From Thermogutta sp039793925 (GTDB taxonomy: Bacteria > Planctomycetota > Planctomycetia > Pirellulales > Thermoguttaceae), in NCBI RefSeq assembly GCF_039793925.1, contig NZ_JBAMME010000376.1, positions 7,244 to 71,243 on the forward strand: a stretch of 64,000 nucleotides of DNA, given 5' to 3'. The notes beneath the pieces were generated by a model. That model searched no databases. It had not been told where the DNA came from and worked only from the letters and a program-made list of their open reading frames with translations. A program made the position numbers and the translations under genes. Below are positions 44,985 to 53,804 of the stretch, one piece after another; within the stretch, counting starts at the first letter, position 1; each line of letters begins with the position of its first letter.

Positions 44985-47276
44985 ATGCCGCGCCAGTGTT
45001 GTTCGTTTTGGAACCAAGCTGATGATTCGAGATCGCCAACATTGGGTCGAAGCAAAACCTTTGGCCGGTCTTCCGGCTGGATAGTCTTGCTTTTCTACAC
45101 ACTGCTTTTCCTTGGGTGGATTCAATCCCGAGCCGTCATCTGCAGCGATCTGCGGTTTCCCCATTTTCTGGTTCACGTCCTCGATCCCGATGCCCAATTC
45201 TGTGCCTGCGGTGTTGTGGACGTCAATCACGATGGCAAACTAGATATCGTTTCCGGCGGCTGGTGGTATGAGGCACCCACCTGGAAACGCCATTTCCTTC
45301 GCGATGTGCCCATCATCCGGGGACGGTTCGACGACTATTCGAATCTCGTTCTGGATGTTGACGGAGACGGGTGGGATGACCTCCTCAGCGCCAATTATCG
45401 GAGTGAACTTCTCCTCTGGATTCGGCATCCTGGTGCCGGTCTGGGACCCTGGGAAGTCCGGGAGATCGCCAAACCTGGGCCGATGGAGACGGGGCGGCTC
45501 TACGACATCAACGGCGACGGGCAACAGGATATACTCCCCAACGGCGTGAAGTTCGCGGCCTGGTGGGAGTTCAAGCGCTTATCGGATGGAAGCGTAGCGT
45601 GGTACCGCCACGATCTGCCCCAGGAGATTGCCGGCCACGGAATCGGATTCGGCGACGTGGATGGCGACGGCCGCGGGGACATCGTGACACCGCGTGGTTG
45701 GTGGCAGCAGAAAGGCGCTCCGGATGATTTGCAATGGGTGAAGCAACCAGAGTTCGAACTCCACCCGGATGCCAGCGTCCCGATCATTGTCGCAGACATG
45801 GACGGGGATGGAGATTCCGATATCGTATGGGGACGGGGCCATAATGTGGGGCTTTACTGGTTAGAACAAAGAAAGGAGAACGGAACACGGAGTTGGACGT
45901 TCCACGCGATCGATACCAGTTGGTCGCAGGCCCATGCGCTCCTCCTCGCTGACGTCAATGACAACGGATGGCCGGAGGTAATCACGGGCAAGCGCTACTT
46001 GGGACACGATGGTCGTGACCCAGGTGAATGGCACGTGCCAGTTGTCTATGCCTACGAATATGATGAGCACAGTCATGTCTTTAAGCGGTACCCGATTGCT
46101 GAGGCTGTGGACGTTGGCTGGGGATTGGATCCCAAAGCCGCTGACCTGGATGGGGATGGGGACGTTGATTTTGTGGCGGCTGATCGCAACGGCTTGTTCT
46201 GGTTTGAGAACCTGGGATACGAAAGCGATGGCGAGTCCAGACCGCACGAGGAAGTTCCTCTGTGGGCAAGACAGAATCATCAGCAGCCACTCCAGTTTTC
46301 CAGTGAAGGCGGTGAGATTCACTCGATCACATCGCTGAAAGATTGGGGATACCGCCGATGGCACATCCAAAGGGGGATGGAGGCGGTCATGGGCGGCTTG
46401 CCCGGTCCACAGATGCGTGTGCCTTTAGACGTTCAGGTTATCGAATCTCAGGAGACGGAATCCTATCGGCGGATCAAGCTCACGTATCAGGCAGATCCCT
46501 TCGACCGCGTCCCAGCCTATTTGCTGATTCCGCACCAAATCCGGGGACGCCATCCGGCTGTCTTGTGTCTGCATCAAACCACGCATCTTGCCAAAGACGA
46601 ACCTGCCGGCACCCGCCCGGAAGCTGCCTACCCTTATGCCCATGAGTTGGCTTGCCGGGGCTACGTGTGCGTGGTGCCCGATTATCCCTCGTTTGGTGAG
46701 CATCCCTATGACTTTCGGAGCCACACTGAGTATGCGAGCGGGTCGATGAAGGCCATTTGGGACAACGTTCGTGCTCTAGATTTGCTTGAGTCCTTGCCGG
46801 AGGTCGACCGAGACCGGATAGCCGTGATCGGTCATTCTCTTGGTGGCCATAACGCACTCTTCACGGCAGTGTTTGATGAGCGTATTCGGGCGGTCATCTG
46901 CAGTTGCGGGTTTACGGCCTTCCATCGCTACTACGGCGGGAAAATTGACCCCTGGGCCCAGGACCGCTACATGCCACGCGTGAGGGACGTATTCGGGAAT
47001 GATCCCAGGCGAATGCCATTTGATTTTCATGAGGTTCTCGCGGCCCTGGCCCCGCGAAGTGTTTTTGTCGTCGCACCGCTGCGGGATGACAACTTTGACG
47101 TCGAAGGTGTCCGCGAAGTGGCGACCAGGGCGAGGCATGTTTTTCGCCTGTACGGCGCGGAGGACCGACTTGTGGTGATCCGTCCGGACATTGAGCACGG
47201 CTTTCCGCCGGAGATTCGGCAGCAGACCTACGACTGGCTCAATAGGCAGTTTAACTGGAATCCCCCGGCAAGGTGA
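44985..47276 (+). CDS. exported FG-GAP/VCBS-repeat protein fused to an alpha/beta hydrolase
   Basis: The 763-residue protein has a hydrophobic signal-anchor after about 30 residues (IVLLFYTLLFLGWI), then at least five FG-GAP/VCBS calcium-loop repeats (DVNHDGKLDI, DVDGDGWDDL, DINGDGQQDI, DVDGDGRGDI, DMDGDGDSDI, DLDGDGDVDF) that should build a beta-propeller. The C-terminal 300 residues are a dienelactone-hydrolase-type alpha/beta hydrolase with nucleophile S618 in GHSLGG, an Asp after the sixth strand and a late His in IEHGFP. The hydrolase probably cleaves an ester or lactone outside the cytoplasm; the propeller may bind substrate or the cell surface. GGAGGAG 8 bases before ATG 44985 sets the start. 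Confidence 0.82.
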   Translation: MPRQCCSFWNQADDSRSPTLGRSKTFGRSSGWIVLLFYTLLFLGWIQSRAVICSDLRFPHFLVHVLDPDAQFCACGVVDVNHDGKLDIVSGGWWYEAPTWKRHFLRDVPIIRGRFDDYSNLVLDVDGDGWDDLLSANYRSELLLWIRHPGAGLGPWEVREIAKPGPMETGRLYDINGDGQQDILPNGVKFAAWWEFKRLSDGSVAWYRHDLPQEIAGHGIGFGDVDGDGRGDIVTPRGWWQQKGAPDDLQWVKQPEFELHPDASVPIIVADMDGDGDSDIVWGRGHNVGLYWLEQRKENGTRSWTFHAIDTSWSQAHALLLADVNDNGWPEVITGKRYLGHDGRDPGEWHVPVVYAYEYDEHSHVFKRYPIAEAVDVGWGLDPKAADLDGDGDVDFVAADRNGLFWFENLGYESDGESRPHEEVPLWARQNHQQPLQFSSEGGEIHSITSLKDWGYRRWHIQRGMEAVMGGLPGPQMRVPLDVQVIESQETESYRRIKLTYQADPFDRVPAYLLIPHQIRGRHPAVLCLHQTTHLAKDEPAGTRPEAAYPYAHELACRGYVCVVPDYPSFGEHPYDFRSHTEYASGSMKAIWDNVRALDLLESLPEVDRDRIAVIGHSLGGHNALFTAVFDERIRAVICSCGFTAFHRYYGGKIDPWAQDRYMPRVRDVFGNDPRRMPFDFHEVLAALAPRSVFVVAPLRDDNFDVEGVREVATRARHVFRLYGAEDRLVVIRPDIEHGFPPEIRQQTYDWLNRQFNWNPPAR

Positions 47277-47538
47277 TACGGCTCATTACCAGGACGCCAA
47301 AAAATCCGCAGTTGGCAGCAACGGTTGACGCATGACGATCGCTACCGGAAAATGCGACTGGGCTGCGGGAGCACGTACCTGTGGACCCCAATAACTTGGC
47401 CGGAGCACTGACAATGTGCCTGGGGGCATTCTCAAAGAGGGACTCGCCTTTGGAAGTCAAAACGCGGGGTCGATTGACGATGAGTTGCAAAGTGGCCCCA
47501 TTTTTTGATTCACCGGAAATTCACCGGGTGGTGGACGC

Positions 47539-49542
47539 ATGCTCATGAAAGGCAGCGATATCTGGGTAACTACCAACGTTTTGTCAAAGCAAATCATGTC
47601 CCTCACAAAGGAAATCCTCGGTCTTTTATGGCTGGTGGCTGTCCTCTTCGAATTGCAAGGAATTAAGGCTGATACAAGTTGGGCGGAAGAAACAAGCGGG
47701 CGTTATCTCGGTCCCTGGCAGGTGCGTGCTACGCCGGATGGCGCGAGTGTATTCGTCTTATGCAAGGACGCCGCCAGAATTGCCGTCATTGATGTGGCCA
47801 GCCAGCAGGTGACGCGATGGATCAACACGCCAGCAGATCCCCACGATTTTCTGATCAGTCCGGATGCAAAGGTGATTTATATAGCGGCCGGGGTTTCAAA
47901 TGGTATCGTTGCTGAGTTAAAAAGTGACGATGGAGCACAAATCCGTCAGATTTCGGTAGGCCACACGCCTGGGGGATTGGCTTTATCAAAAGAAAATTCT
48001 CGACTTTTTGTGTGCAATAGATTCGACAATACCGTCTCGATCATTGATCTGGTTGCCGGACGTGAGGAGAAACGGCTGGCGGTTACCCGCGAACCGGTGG
48101 CCGCGGCGCTTACCCCGGATGAAAAGCGGCTTTTTGTGGCCAACCTTCTGCCGCTGGATCGCTGTGACAGTTACGACGTGGCGGCTGTCGTCTCATCCAT
48201 TGATACGCTAACGTTCGAAGTTCACCCGATCCGACTGCCCAACGGCTCGACCGATGTTCACGGCCTCGCGATTTCGCCCGACGGAAAATGGGTGTACGTT
48301 GTTCATGTCCTGTCGCGGTACCAGATGCCCACCACGCAGCTTGAACGCGGCTGGATGAATACGAATGCGCTGACGATTATCGATGTGCAGAACGAGCGAG
48401 TCCTCAATACTGTTCTTCTGGATGACGTGGATCTCGGTGCTGCGCTTCCGTGGGCCGTTGTTTGTTCTGCCGACGGTCAGAAACTCGTGGTTTCCCACGC
48501 CTCAACAGACGAGATCTCCGTCATCGATATTCCTGCCGTGCTAGAAAAACTGAAGAAACTGCCGCCGACCCCGGAGGCCGCCCAGGCTGCCGGGGTTAGC
48601 TACGATGGCTCACAAACCTCTCTCAGCGCCGTAGATGTGCCCAACGACCTCTCCTTTCTTGTCGGGCTTAAGGAGCGGATTCCCCTTTATGGGTTGGGAC
48701 CGTACGACTATTTGAGTGCTGATTCGGAAAAAATCGTCAAAGGGGCGCGCGGCCTTGCCCTGGTAGGTTCGAAAGTTTTCGTTGCCACTTACTTTGGGGA
48801 CCTCGTGACTGTTGTTGATTTAAAGGCTTCCAAATACCAACGGCTCAGCTATGTGTCTTTAGGACCAAAACCGATTCTCACTCAAGAACGGTTGGGCGAA
48901 CTCTATTTCCACGACGCCAGCCTGTGTTTTCAGCACTGGCAGAGCTGCGCCACGTGCCACCCGGATGGCCGCGTTGACGGCCTCAATTGGGATCTCCTCA
49001 ATGACGGATTGGGAACGCCGAAGAACAACAAGAGTCTCCTCCTGGCTCATCAGACGCCACCCGCTATGTGGGAGGGTGTTCGGGCAAATGCAGAAGAGGC
49101 CGTCCGCTCGGGAATCCGGCATATTCAGTTTGCCGTTCGTCCTGAGGAAGACGCGCAGGCGATTGACGCTTACCTGAAGTCACTGCGGCCGGTGCCAAGC
49201 CCCCATCTCGTCAATGGCCAGTTAAGCGAGTCCGCCCGGAGGGGGCGAGAGCTGTTCTTCAGCGAACGGCTCAAATGCCATCACTGCCATCCTGAGCCAC
49301 TCTATACAGATTTGAAGAAACACAACGTGGGAAGCCGGGGACCGCTTGACCGCTCGGGCGAGTTTGATACGCCCACCCTCATTGAAGTTTGGCGCACTGC
49401 GCCCTATCTGCACGACGGGCATTATCTGACTCTTGAGGAACTGTTCCGGGACGGCAAACACGGGGAAACAGCGGGTAGCGATGTCCGGAGCCTCACGGAG
49501 CAGGAGTTGCACGACCTGTGCGAGTTCGTGCGATCCCTGTGA
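47539..49542 (+). CDS. exported YVTN beta-propeller protein with C-terminal dihaem cytochrome c domain
   Basis: The 667-residue protein begins with a poorly conserved stretch and a hydrophobic signal (LGLLWLVAVLFEL), then a seven-bladed YVTN-type propeller (for example SRLFVCNRFDNTVSIIDLV and KWVYVVHVLS), and ends in a dihaem cytochrome region with C470-A-T-C473-H and C580-H-H-C583-H, similar to the cytochrome c peroxidase/MauG group. It is probably periplasmic and passes electrons or oxidises a substrate. ATG 47539 is used; ATG 47596, which gives a more usual signal peptide, is a good alternative. It lies between two polysaccharide-related genes. Confidence 0.8.
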   Translation: MLMKGSDIWVTTNVLSKQIMSLTKEILGLLWLVAVLFELQGIKADTSWAEETSGRYLGPWQVRATPDGASVFVLCKDAARIAVIDVASQQVTRWINTPADPHDFLISPDAKVIYIAAGVSNGIVAELKSDDGAQIRQISVGHTPGGLALSKENSRLFVCNRFDNTVSIIDLVAGREEKRLAVTREPVAAALTPDEKRLFVANLLPLDRCDSYDVAAVVSSIDTLTFEVHPIRLPNGSTDVHGLAISPDGKWVYVVHVLSRYQMPTTQLERGWMNTNALTIIDVQNERVLNTVLLDDVDLGAALPWAVVCSADGQKLVVSHASTDEISVIDIPAVLEKLKKLPPTPEAAQAAGVSYDGSQTSLSAVDVPNDLSFLVGLKERIPLYGLGPYDYLSADSEKIVKGARGLALVGSKVFVATYFGDLVTVVDLKASKYQRLSYVSLGPKPILTQERLGELYFHDASLCFQHWQSCATCHPDGRVDGLNWDLLNDGLGTPKNNKSLLLAHQTPPAMWEGVRANAEEAVRSGIRHIQFAVRPEEDAQAIDAYLKSLRPVPSPHLVNGQLSESARRGRELFFSERLKCHHCHPEPLYTDLKKHNVGSRGPLDRSGEFDTPTLIEVWRTAPYLHDGHYLTLEELFRDGKHGETAGSDVRSLTEQELHDLCEFVRSL

Positions 49543-49608
49543 GCGTTATCCGAAGTGATGGCTTTCACTCGATGGTGATCTTCGTGTCGCTCGAAGGAGA
49601 AAAAGGCC

Positions 49609-50445
49609 ATGTTGAAGGTCCGCTGTCAAGCGTTTGTCGTTGTTCTCTGCTGGACGCTGGGAGGAAGCCTCGAATTGTTGGCCGCCAAGGCTGCGAGTGC
49701 TGAATCGTCAGAATCCGTCTCCGCAGAACAGTTGCAGCTCCGGGATCCGCTGCCGCAACTTCCCTCAGGGAAGAAATGGGTACTTGTGTGGCATGACGAA
49801 TTCGACGGCACAAGAATTGATACGACCAAGTGGGAGATTTACGGAGACTGGCCGCGGCGGGATGGATTTTGGGTGAAGGAGGATTCCTATCTTGACGGAA
49901 AGGGACACCTTGTCATTCGGACAAAAAAAGACGGCAACCGCTACACCTCGGGCGCGATTGCCACGCGGGGGAAGTACGAAGTCAAATACGGTTATCTTGT
50001 GTGTCGCTGCACCCATCCCAAGCAGCCAGGGCTTTGGGCCGCCTTTTGGCTGATGGGCGCGGGAGTCACTCGCGTGGGCGACGAAGGCCGCGACGGCACG
50101 GAAATCGACATTGTGGAAATGCCTTTTCGTGACGGGCGCCTGACGAGCAACCTCCATTGGGACGGTTATGGCAAGGACCACAAACACGCGGGGACAACAT
50201 TCAGTAGACCGGAGGTGCTTGAGGGATTTCACACCTACGGACTGTGGTGGAAGCCCGACGAGTACGTGTTCGACGTCGATGGAAAGGAAACCTGGCGGAC
50301 CAGTGCCGGTGGTGTGTGTCAGGTTCCGCTCTACATCAAGCTGACGGTGGAAATCGGTCCCTGGGCGGGGGACATCAAAAAAGCGCAGCTTCCCGAAGAA
50401 TGGCTCATTGACTACGTCCGAGTCTATCAAGTGGTGGACGACTAA
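49609..50445 (+). CDS. secreted GH16 family glycosidase (beta-glucanase-like)
   Basis: The 278-residue enzyme has a signal peptide and a single GH16 jelly-roll domain. The active-site motif E165-I-D167-I-V-E170 gives the nucleophile, helper Asp and acid/base. Other landmarks are WHDEFDGTRIDTTKWEI near the start and YGLWWKPDEYVFDVDG. GH16 enzymes cleave beta-1,3 or beta-1,4 glucans or galactans (laminarin, lichenan, agar, carrageenan); which one cannot be decided. AAGGAGAAAAAGG precedes the start. It is followed by an exported GH2 enzyme with its own promoter-like region. Confidence 0.9.
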   Translation: MLKVRCQAFVVVLCWTLGGSLELLAAKAASAESSESVSAEQLQLRDPLPQLPSGKKWVLVWHDEFDGTRIDTTKWEIYGDWPRRDGFWVKEDSYLDGKGHLVIRTKKDGNRYTSGAIATRGKYEVKYGYLVCRCTHPKQPGLWAAFWLMGAGVTRVGDEGRDGTEIDIVEMPFRDGRLTSNLHWDGYGKDHKHAGTTFSRPEVLEGFHTYGLWWKPDEYVFDVDGKETWRTSAGGVCQVPLYIKLTVEIGPWAGDIKKAQLPEEWLIDYVRVYQVVDD

Positions 50446-50484
50446 ATCCTAAAAGAAGCTTCCCGGAGCGCTCACGCACCGTCG

Positions 50485-50515
50485 TTTTGCGCAAAAGTGA
50501 ATCATTTTTGCGCAA
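50485..50515. promoter_or_regulatory. paired palindromic operator-like sites upstream of GH2
   Basis: The perfect 12-base palindrome TTTTGCGCAAAA (50485-50496) is followed 21 bases later by TTTTGCGCAA (50506-50515), so both share the TTGCGCAA core. The spacing equals two helical turns, placing both on one DNA face. The pair ends 7 bases before the putative -35 of the GH2 promoter, a position typical for an activator or repressor dimer. The binding protein is unknown. Confidence 0.5.
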
Positions 50516-50522
50516 TTGTGTT

Positions 50523-50551
50523 TTGCACCCTTCCCGCTGATAGCCTATTCT
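50523..50551 (+). promoter_or_regulatory. possible promoter of the GH2 gene
   Basis: TTGCAC (50523-50528) and TATTCT (50546-50551) are spaced by 17 bases, a plausible but imperfect housekeeping-sigma promoter. It sits directly downstream of the palindrome pair and about 80 bases before the GH2 start. Confidence 0.4.
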
Positions 50552-50629
50552 GGGTAAGAGCTACGGGAATTGGCACCAAAGCCGAGGAAGTTTCTGCTGA
50601 GCATCCAATGCGAAGGTGAGGAGGCACCA

Positions 50630-52858
50630 ATGAAGAACCTGCTTGTGTGGACTGGGGTTGTGATTGGACTGTCGCTTTCGCTGCTCCCAAGTTGGGGAGA
50701 ATCGTGGAAGCCTGCTCCTAGCCCTTTAATGACCCGTTGGGCCAAGGATGTCTCCCCGGATCGCGTCTGGCCGGAATATCCGCGGCCCCAGATGGTGCGC
50801 GAAAAATGGGTCAATCTCAACGGCCTGTGGGATTATGCGGTGACCCCCAAGGACGCCTCTCAGCCGGAGAAATGGGAAGGGCAAATCCTGGTCCCGTTTT
50901 GCATTGAATCAGCGCTGAGTGGTGTGGGCAGAAAAGTTCTGCCGACCGAGCGGCTCTGGTATCATCGGAAATTCACTCCACCCGAATTGCCAGACGGTGG
51001 CCGATTGCTGCTGCATTTCGGGGCGGTGGACTGGCAGACCACAGTTTGGGTGAATGGCAAACAGGTCGGCGAGCACACCGGTGGGTATGATCCATTTACT
51101 TTCGATATTACGGAATTCCTCAAACCGGGTGAAAACGAGCTCGTCGTAGCCGTTTGGGATCCTACTGACACCGGCTGGCAACCTCGCGGTAAGCAGGTCC
51201 TCGATCCCAAAGGGATATGGTACACGGCCGTGACCGGAATCTGGCAAACCGTCTGGCTGGAACCGGTACCCGCTCAGCACATCGAAAAACTGAAACTTGT
51301 TCCAGATGTGGATCGGGAATGTGTCATCGTGACGGCGTACGCTCCCACCGGCTTGACGGTTCGTCTGAAGGCTCGGTTTGCCGGTCAGGACATAGCGGAG
51401 ACCAGAGGTGCGGCGGGGCAGCCCATCGAGCTGCGGATTCCGCAGCCCAAGCTTTGGTGGCCTGAGGAGCCCAACCTCTACGACCTCGAAGTATCTCTGC
51501 TTTCCGAGGGCCGGGTCGTGGACAGGGTGGAAAGCTATTTCGGCATGCGTAAAGTCTCTGTGGAAAAGGATGAGAAGGGCATCAATCGGTTGATGCTCAA
51601 TGGCAGATTTGTCTTTCAGTATGGTCCTCTCGATCAGGGTTGGTGGCCCGACGGACTTTATACACCAGCCAGCGACGAAGCGCTGAAGTTCGACATCGAG
51701 ATGACCAAGAAGTTTGGGATGAATATGGCTCGGAAACACGTGAAATACGAGCCGGAGCGGTGGTACTACTGGTGCGATAAACTTGGCCTTCTGGTGTGGC
51801 AAGACATGCCATCAGGCGATGCCGGCCGCAATGAGGAAAGCCGTGCCAACTTCCGGAAAGAACTTAAAGCGATGATTGACGCCCGGTTCAACCACCCCTC
51901 AATCATCATGTGGATTCCCTTCAATGAGGGCTGGGGCCAGCATGATACGTGTGACATCGTCAAGTGGATCAAGGAATATGATCCGTCGCGGGTGGTGAAC
52001 GAAGCCAGTGGCTGGCATGACAACGGTTGCGGGGACATCTCCGATATGCACCGGTACCCTGGGCCGGGAGTGCGGCCCATTGAAGAAAAACGGGCCTGCG
52101 TGCTGGGCGAGTTCGGCGGATTGGGGATGCCCATTCCTGGGCATCTCTGGAAAGAGCAGGGAGCTTGGGGATATGTGGCCTACGCCGACCAGGAAGCCCT
52201 CACCGACGCCTACTGTGAATTGCTGGCCCAGGTTCGGTTTCTGATCCCACAGGGCCTTTGCGCGGCGGTGTATACGCAGACATCGGACGTGGAAATCGAG
52301 GTCAATGGTTTGATGACTTACGACCGGGAAGTGATCAAAATCCAGGTGGACCGTGCGGCAGAGGCCGCCCGGCGGCTTCATTTGCCTCCCCCGGCCGTTC
52401 AGGTTTTGGTGCCCACCTCTGAGAAGCAGGGCCAGGTATGGCGCTATAGCACCGAGACCCCATCCGAGAATTGGATGACGCCCGACTTCGACGACTCGAC
52501 ATGGAAGGAAGGATCAGGCGGTTTCGGAACGCAGGGCACACCCGGGGCGGTAGTGCGGACTGTCTGGAATACCTCGGATATCTGGTTGCGGCGGAGCTTC
52601 AACCTGGAAAAGTTACCCGAGCACAGTGAACTGGCTTTGGCCATTCACCATGACGAAGACGCCGAGGTTTATCTCAATGGGCAGCTCATTAAAAGAACGA
52701 AAGGATTTCTCACGGGGTACACAATTGTGCCCCTGACGGGTGACGCCGCCCGAAAAGCTCTTAAACTGGGACGCAATGTGCTGGCTGTCCATTGTCACCA
52801 GACACGCGGTGGACAGTATATCGATGTGGGGCTCAGTTTGATTGTTGAGAAAGAATAG
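50630..52858 (+). CDS. secreted GH2 family glycoside hydrolase
   Basis: The 742-residue enzyme has a signal peptide (GVVIGLSLSLLPSWG), an N-terminal galactose-binding-like sandwich (LNGLWDYAV, VWVNGKQVGEHTGGYDPF), an Ig-like domain, and a TIM barrel with acid/base E433 in PFNEGWG and nucleophile E494 in LGEFGG. A final galactose-binding-like domain (residues about 590-740) is extra. GH2 members are beta-galactosidases, glucuronidases or mannosidases; the substrate here is unknown. ATG 50630 with GAGGAGG upstream is preferred over 50570. A strong terminator follows at 52943. Confidence 0.9.
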   Translation: MKNLLVWTGVVIGLSLSLLPSWGESWKPAPSPLMTRWAKDVSPDRVWPEYPRPQMVREKWVNLNGLWDYAVTPKDASQPEKWEGQILVPFCIESALSGVGRKVLPTERLWYHRKFTPPELPDGGRLLLHFGAVDWQTTVWVNGKQVGEHTGGYDPFTFDITEFLKPGENELVVAVWDPTDTGWQPRGKQVLDPKGIWYTAVTGIWQTVWLEPVPAQHIEKLKLVPDVDRECVIVTAYAPTGLTVRLKARFAGQDIAETRGAAGQPIELRIPQPKLWWPEEPNLYDLEVSLLSEGRVVDRVESYFGMRKVSVEKDEKGINRLMLNGRFVFQYGPLDQGWWPDGLYTPASDEALKFDIEMTKKFGMNMARKHVKYEPERWYYWCDKLGLLVWQDMPSGDAGRNEESRANFRKELKAMIDARFNHPSIIMWIPFNEGWGQHDTCDIVKWIKEYDPSRVVNEASGWHDNGCGDISDMHRYPGPGVRPIEEKRACVLGEFGGLGMPIPGHLWKEQGAWGYVAYADQEALTDAYCELLAQVRFLIPQGLCAAVYTQTSDVEIEVNGLMTYDREVIKIQVDRAAEAARRLHLPPPAVQVLVPTSEKQGQVWRYSTETPSENWMTPDFDDSTWKEGSGGFGTQGTPGAVVRTVWNTSDIWLRRSFNLEKLPEHSELALAIHHDEDAEVYLNGQLIKRTKGFLTGYTIVPLTGDAARKALKLGRNVLAVHCHQTRGGQYIDVGLSLIVEKE

Positions 52859-52942
52859 CCTTTGCGCTCGCCATCGCTCTCCGGCTATCACTCCGTCCGT
52901 GGGCGCGTGAGAGTGTGTGGTCGTTGGTTCGCCGCGTCCCTG

Positions 52943-52968
52943 CTCGCCCTCGGTGGGCGAGTTTTTTT
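52943..52968 (+). terminator. intrinsic terminator after the GH2 gene
   Basis: CTCGCCC (52943-52949) and GGGCGAG (52955-52961) form a perfect 7-bp stem with a 5-base loop, followed by seven T. It terminates the GH2 transcript; its T-run overlaps the stop codon of the convergent gene. Confidence 0.85.
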
Positions 52969-53584
52969 ACGCCGAGGCCACCATCGAGCAGTCGAGCGAT
53001 CGAGCCGGACAATGGGAACAGTCTCCATGTCCGCCGCCTGCCGGCTGGACCACATGGAGCCGACGGATTTCAACCGTCGTCTGAAGGCCTGCCGGATCAT
53101 AGGAGATCGTCCGCGAGACTGGTTCATTCTCAACAGCCAGCATGACGTACCACATGGTGCTCGCCCGATCCATCGCCTGTTGGTTGAGTGCCTGGATCGT
53201 TGCCAGCGCCTGTTCGTAGCTGAGCTGATCTTCCTGCAAGGTCCCTTGGGTGCGACAGATGCACAGGGGCATGTCCAGCGGCGAGGTCGGTTCCCATCCG
53301 GCGGGCCACCAGATGGAAGCGATTTTATATCGCAGCGGCGTGCAGATACGCAGACCTGGCCAGATTCTGCCCGGGCAGCCCACCTCGCACACCACAGCCC
53401 AACGACCTTCCCGCGCTGACCAGGACTGTTGGTTGAATTGGATCGCTTCCTTCACAGCAGAGAAAAACTCCTCTGTTTCCAGGAGTCTTTCGTTCGGTTG
53501 CGGAGGCTGGGGTGGGACATCATCAGGAGATGCCGGGACCCAGCCCTCGTCCACTGGAATCAACACCACGCGGTAACATGCCAT
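52967..53584 (-). CDS. hypothetical protein with cysteine clusters
   Basis: The 205-residue protein begins MACYRVVLIPVDEGWVPAS and is soluble with a Pro-rich segment (DDVPPQPPQP). Cysteines cluster in VVCEVGCPG, LCICRTQG and GDCSHCPARSLDC, which could bind a metal, although no known finger spacing is seen. I do not recognise a family. GAGGCGAT 8 bases before ATG 53584 supports the start; the frame continues to 53926 but that region overlaps the divergent gene's signal region. It is convergent with GH2 and divergent from the HzsA-like gene. Confidence 0.55.
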   Translation of the reverse strand: MACYRVVLIPVDEGWVPASPDDVPPQPPQPNERLLETEEFFSAVKEAIQFNQQSWSAREGRWAVVCEVGCPGRIWPGLRICTPLRYKIASIWWPAGWEPTSPLDMPLCICRTQGTLQEDQLSYEQALATIQALNQQAMDRASTMWYVMLAVENEPVSRTISYDPAGLQTTVEIRRLHVVQPAGGGHGDCSHCPARSLDCSMVASA

Positions 53585-53804
53585 GACAATCGCCTCTGAC
53601 GAATTCCATCTTGCACACGAACCGGTATCTGGTTCCCTCACGATAGTATAAACCATCGATGGCCCAGAGCGAGCGATGGGGAGCCGAGAAACCGTAAATC
53701 GACAGTCCGCTTTACGTACGCCTTCGGTGGGATTACCATACATCGCGCCCGCGGAAACCTGTATTAAGCCCCCAAATGCCGGTATTCCCGGCAGGAGGAA
53801 CGCC

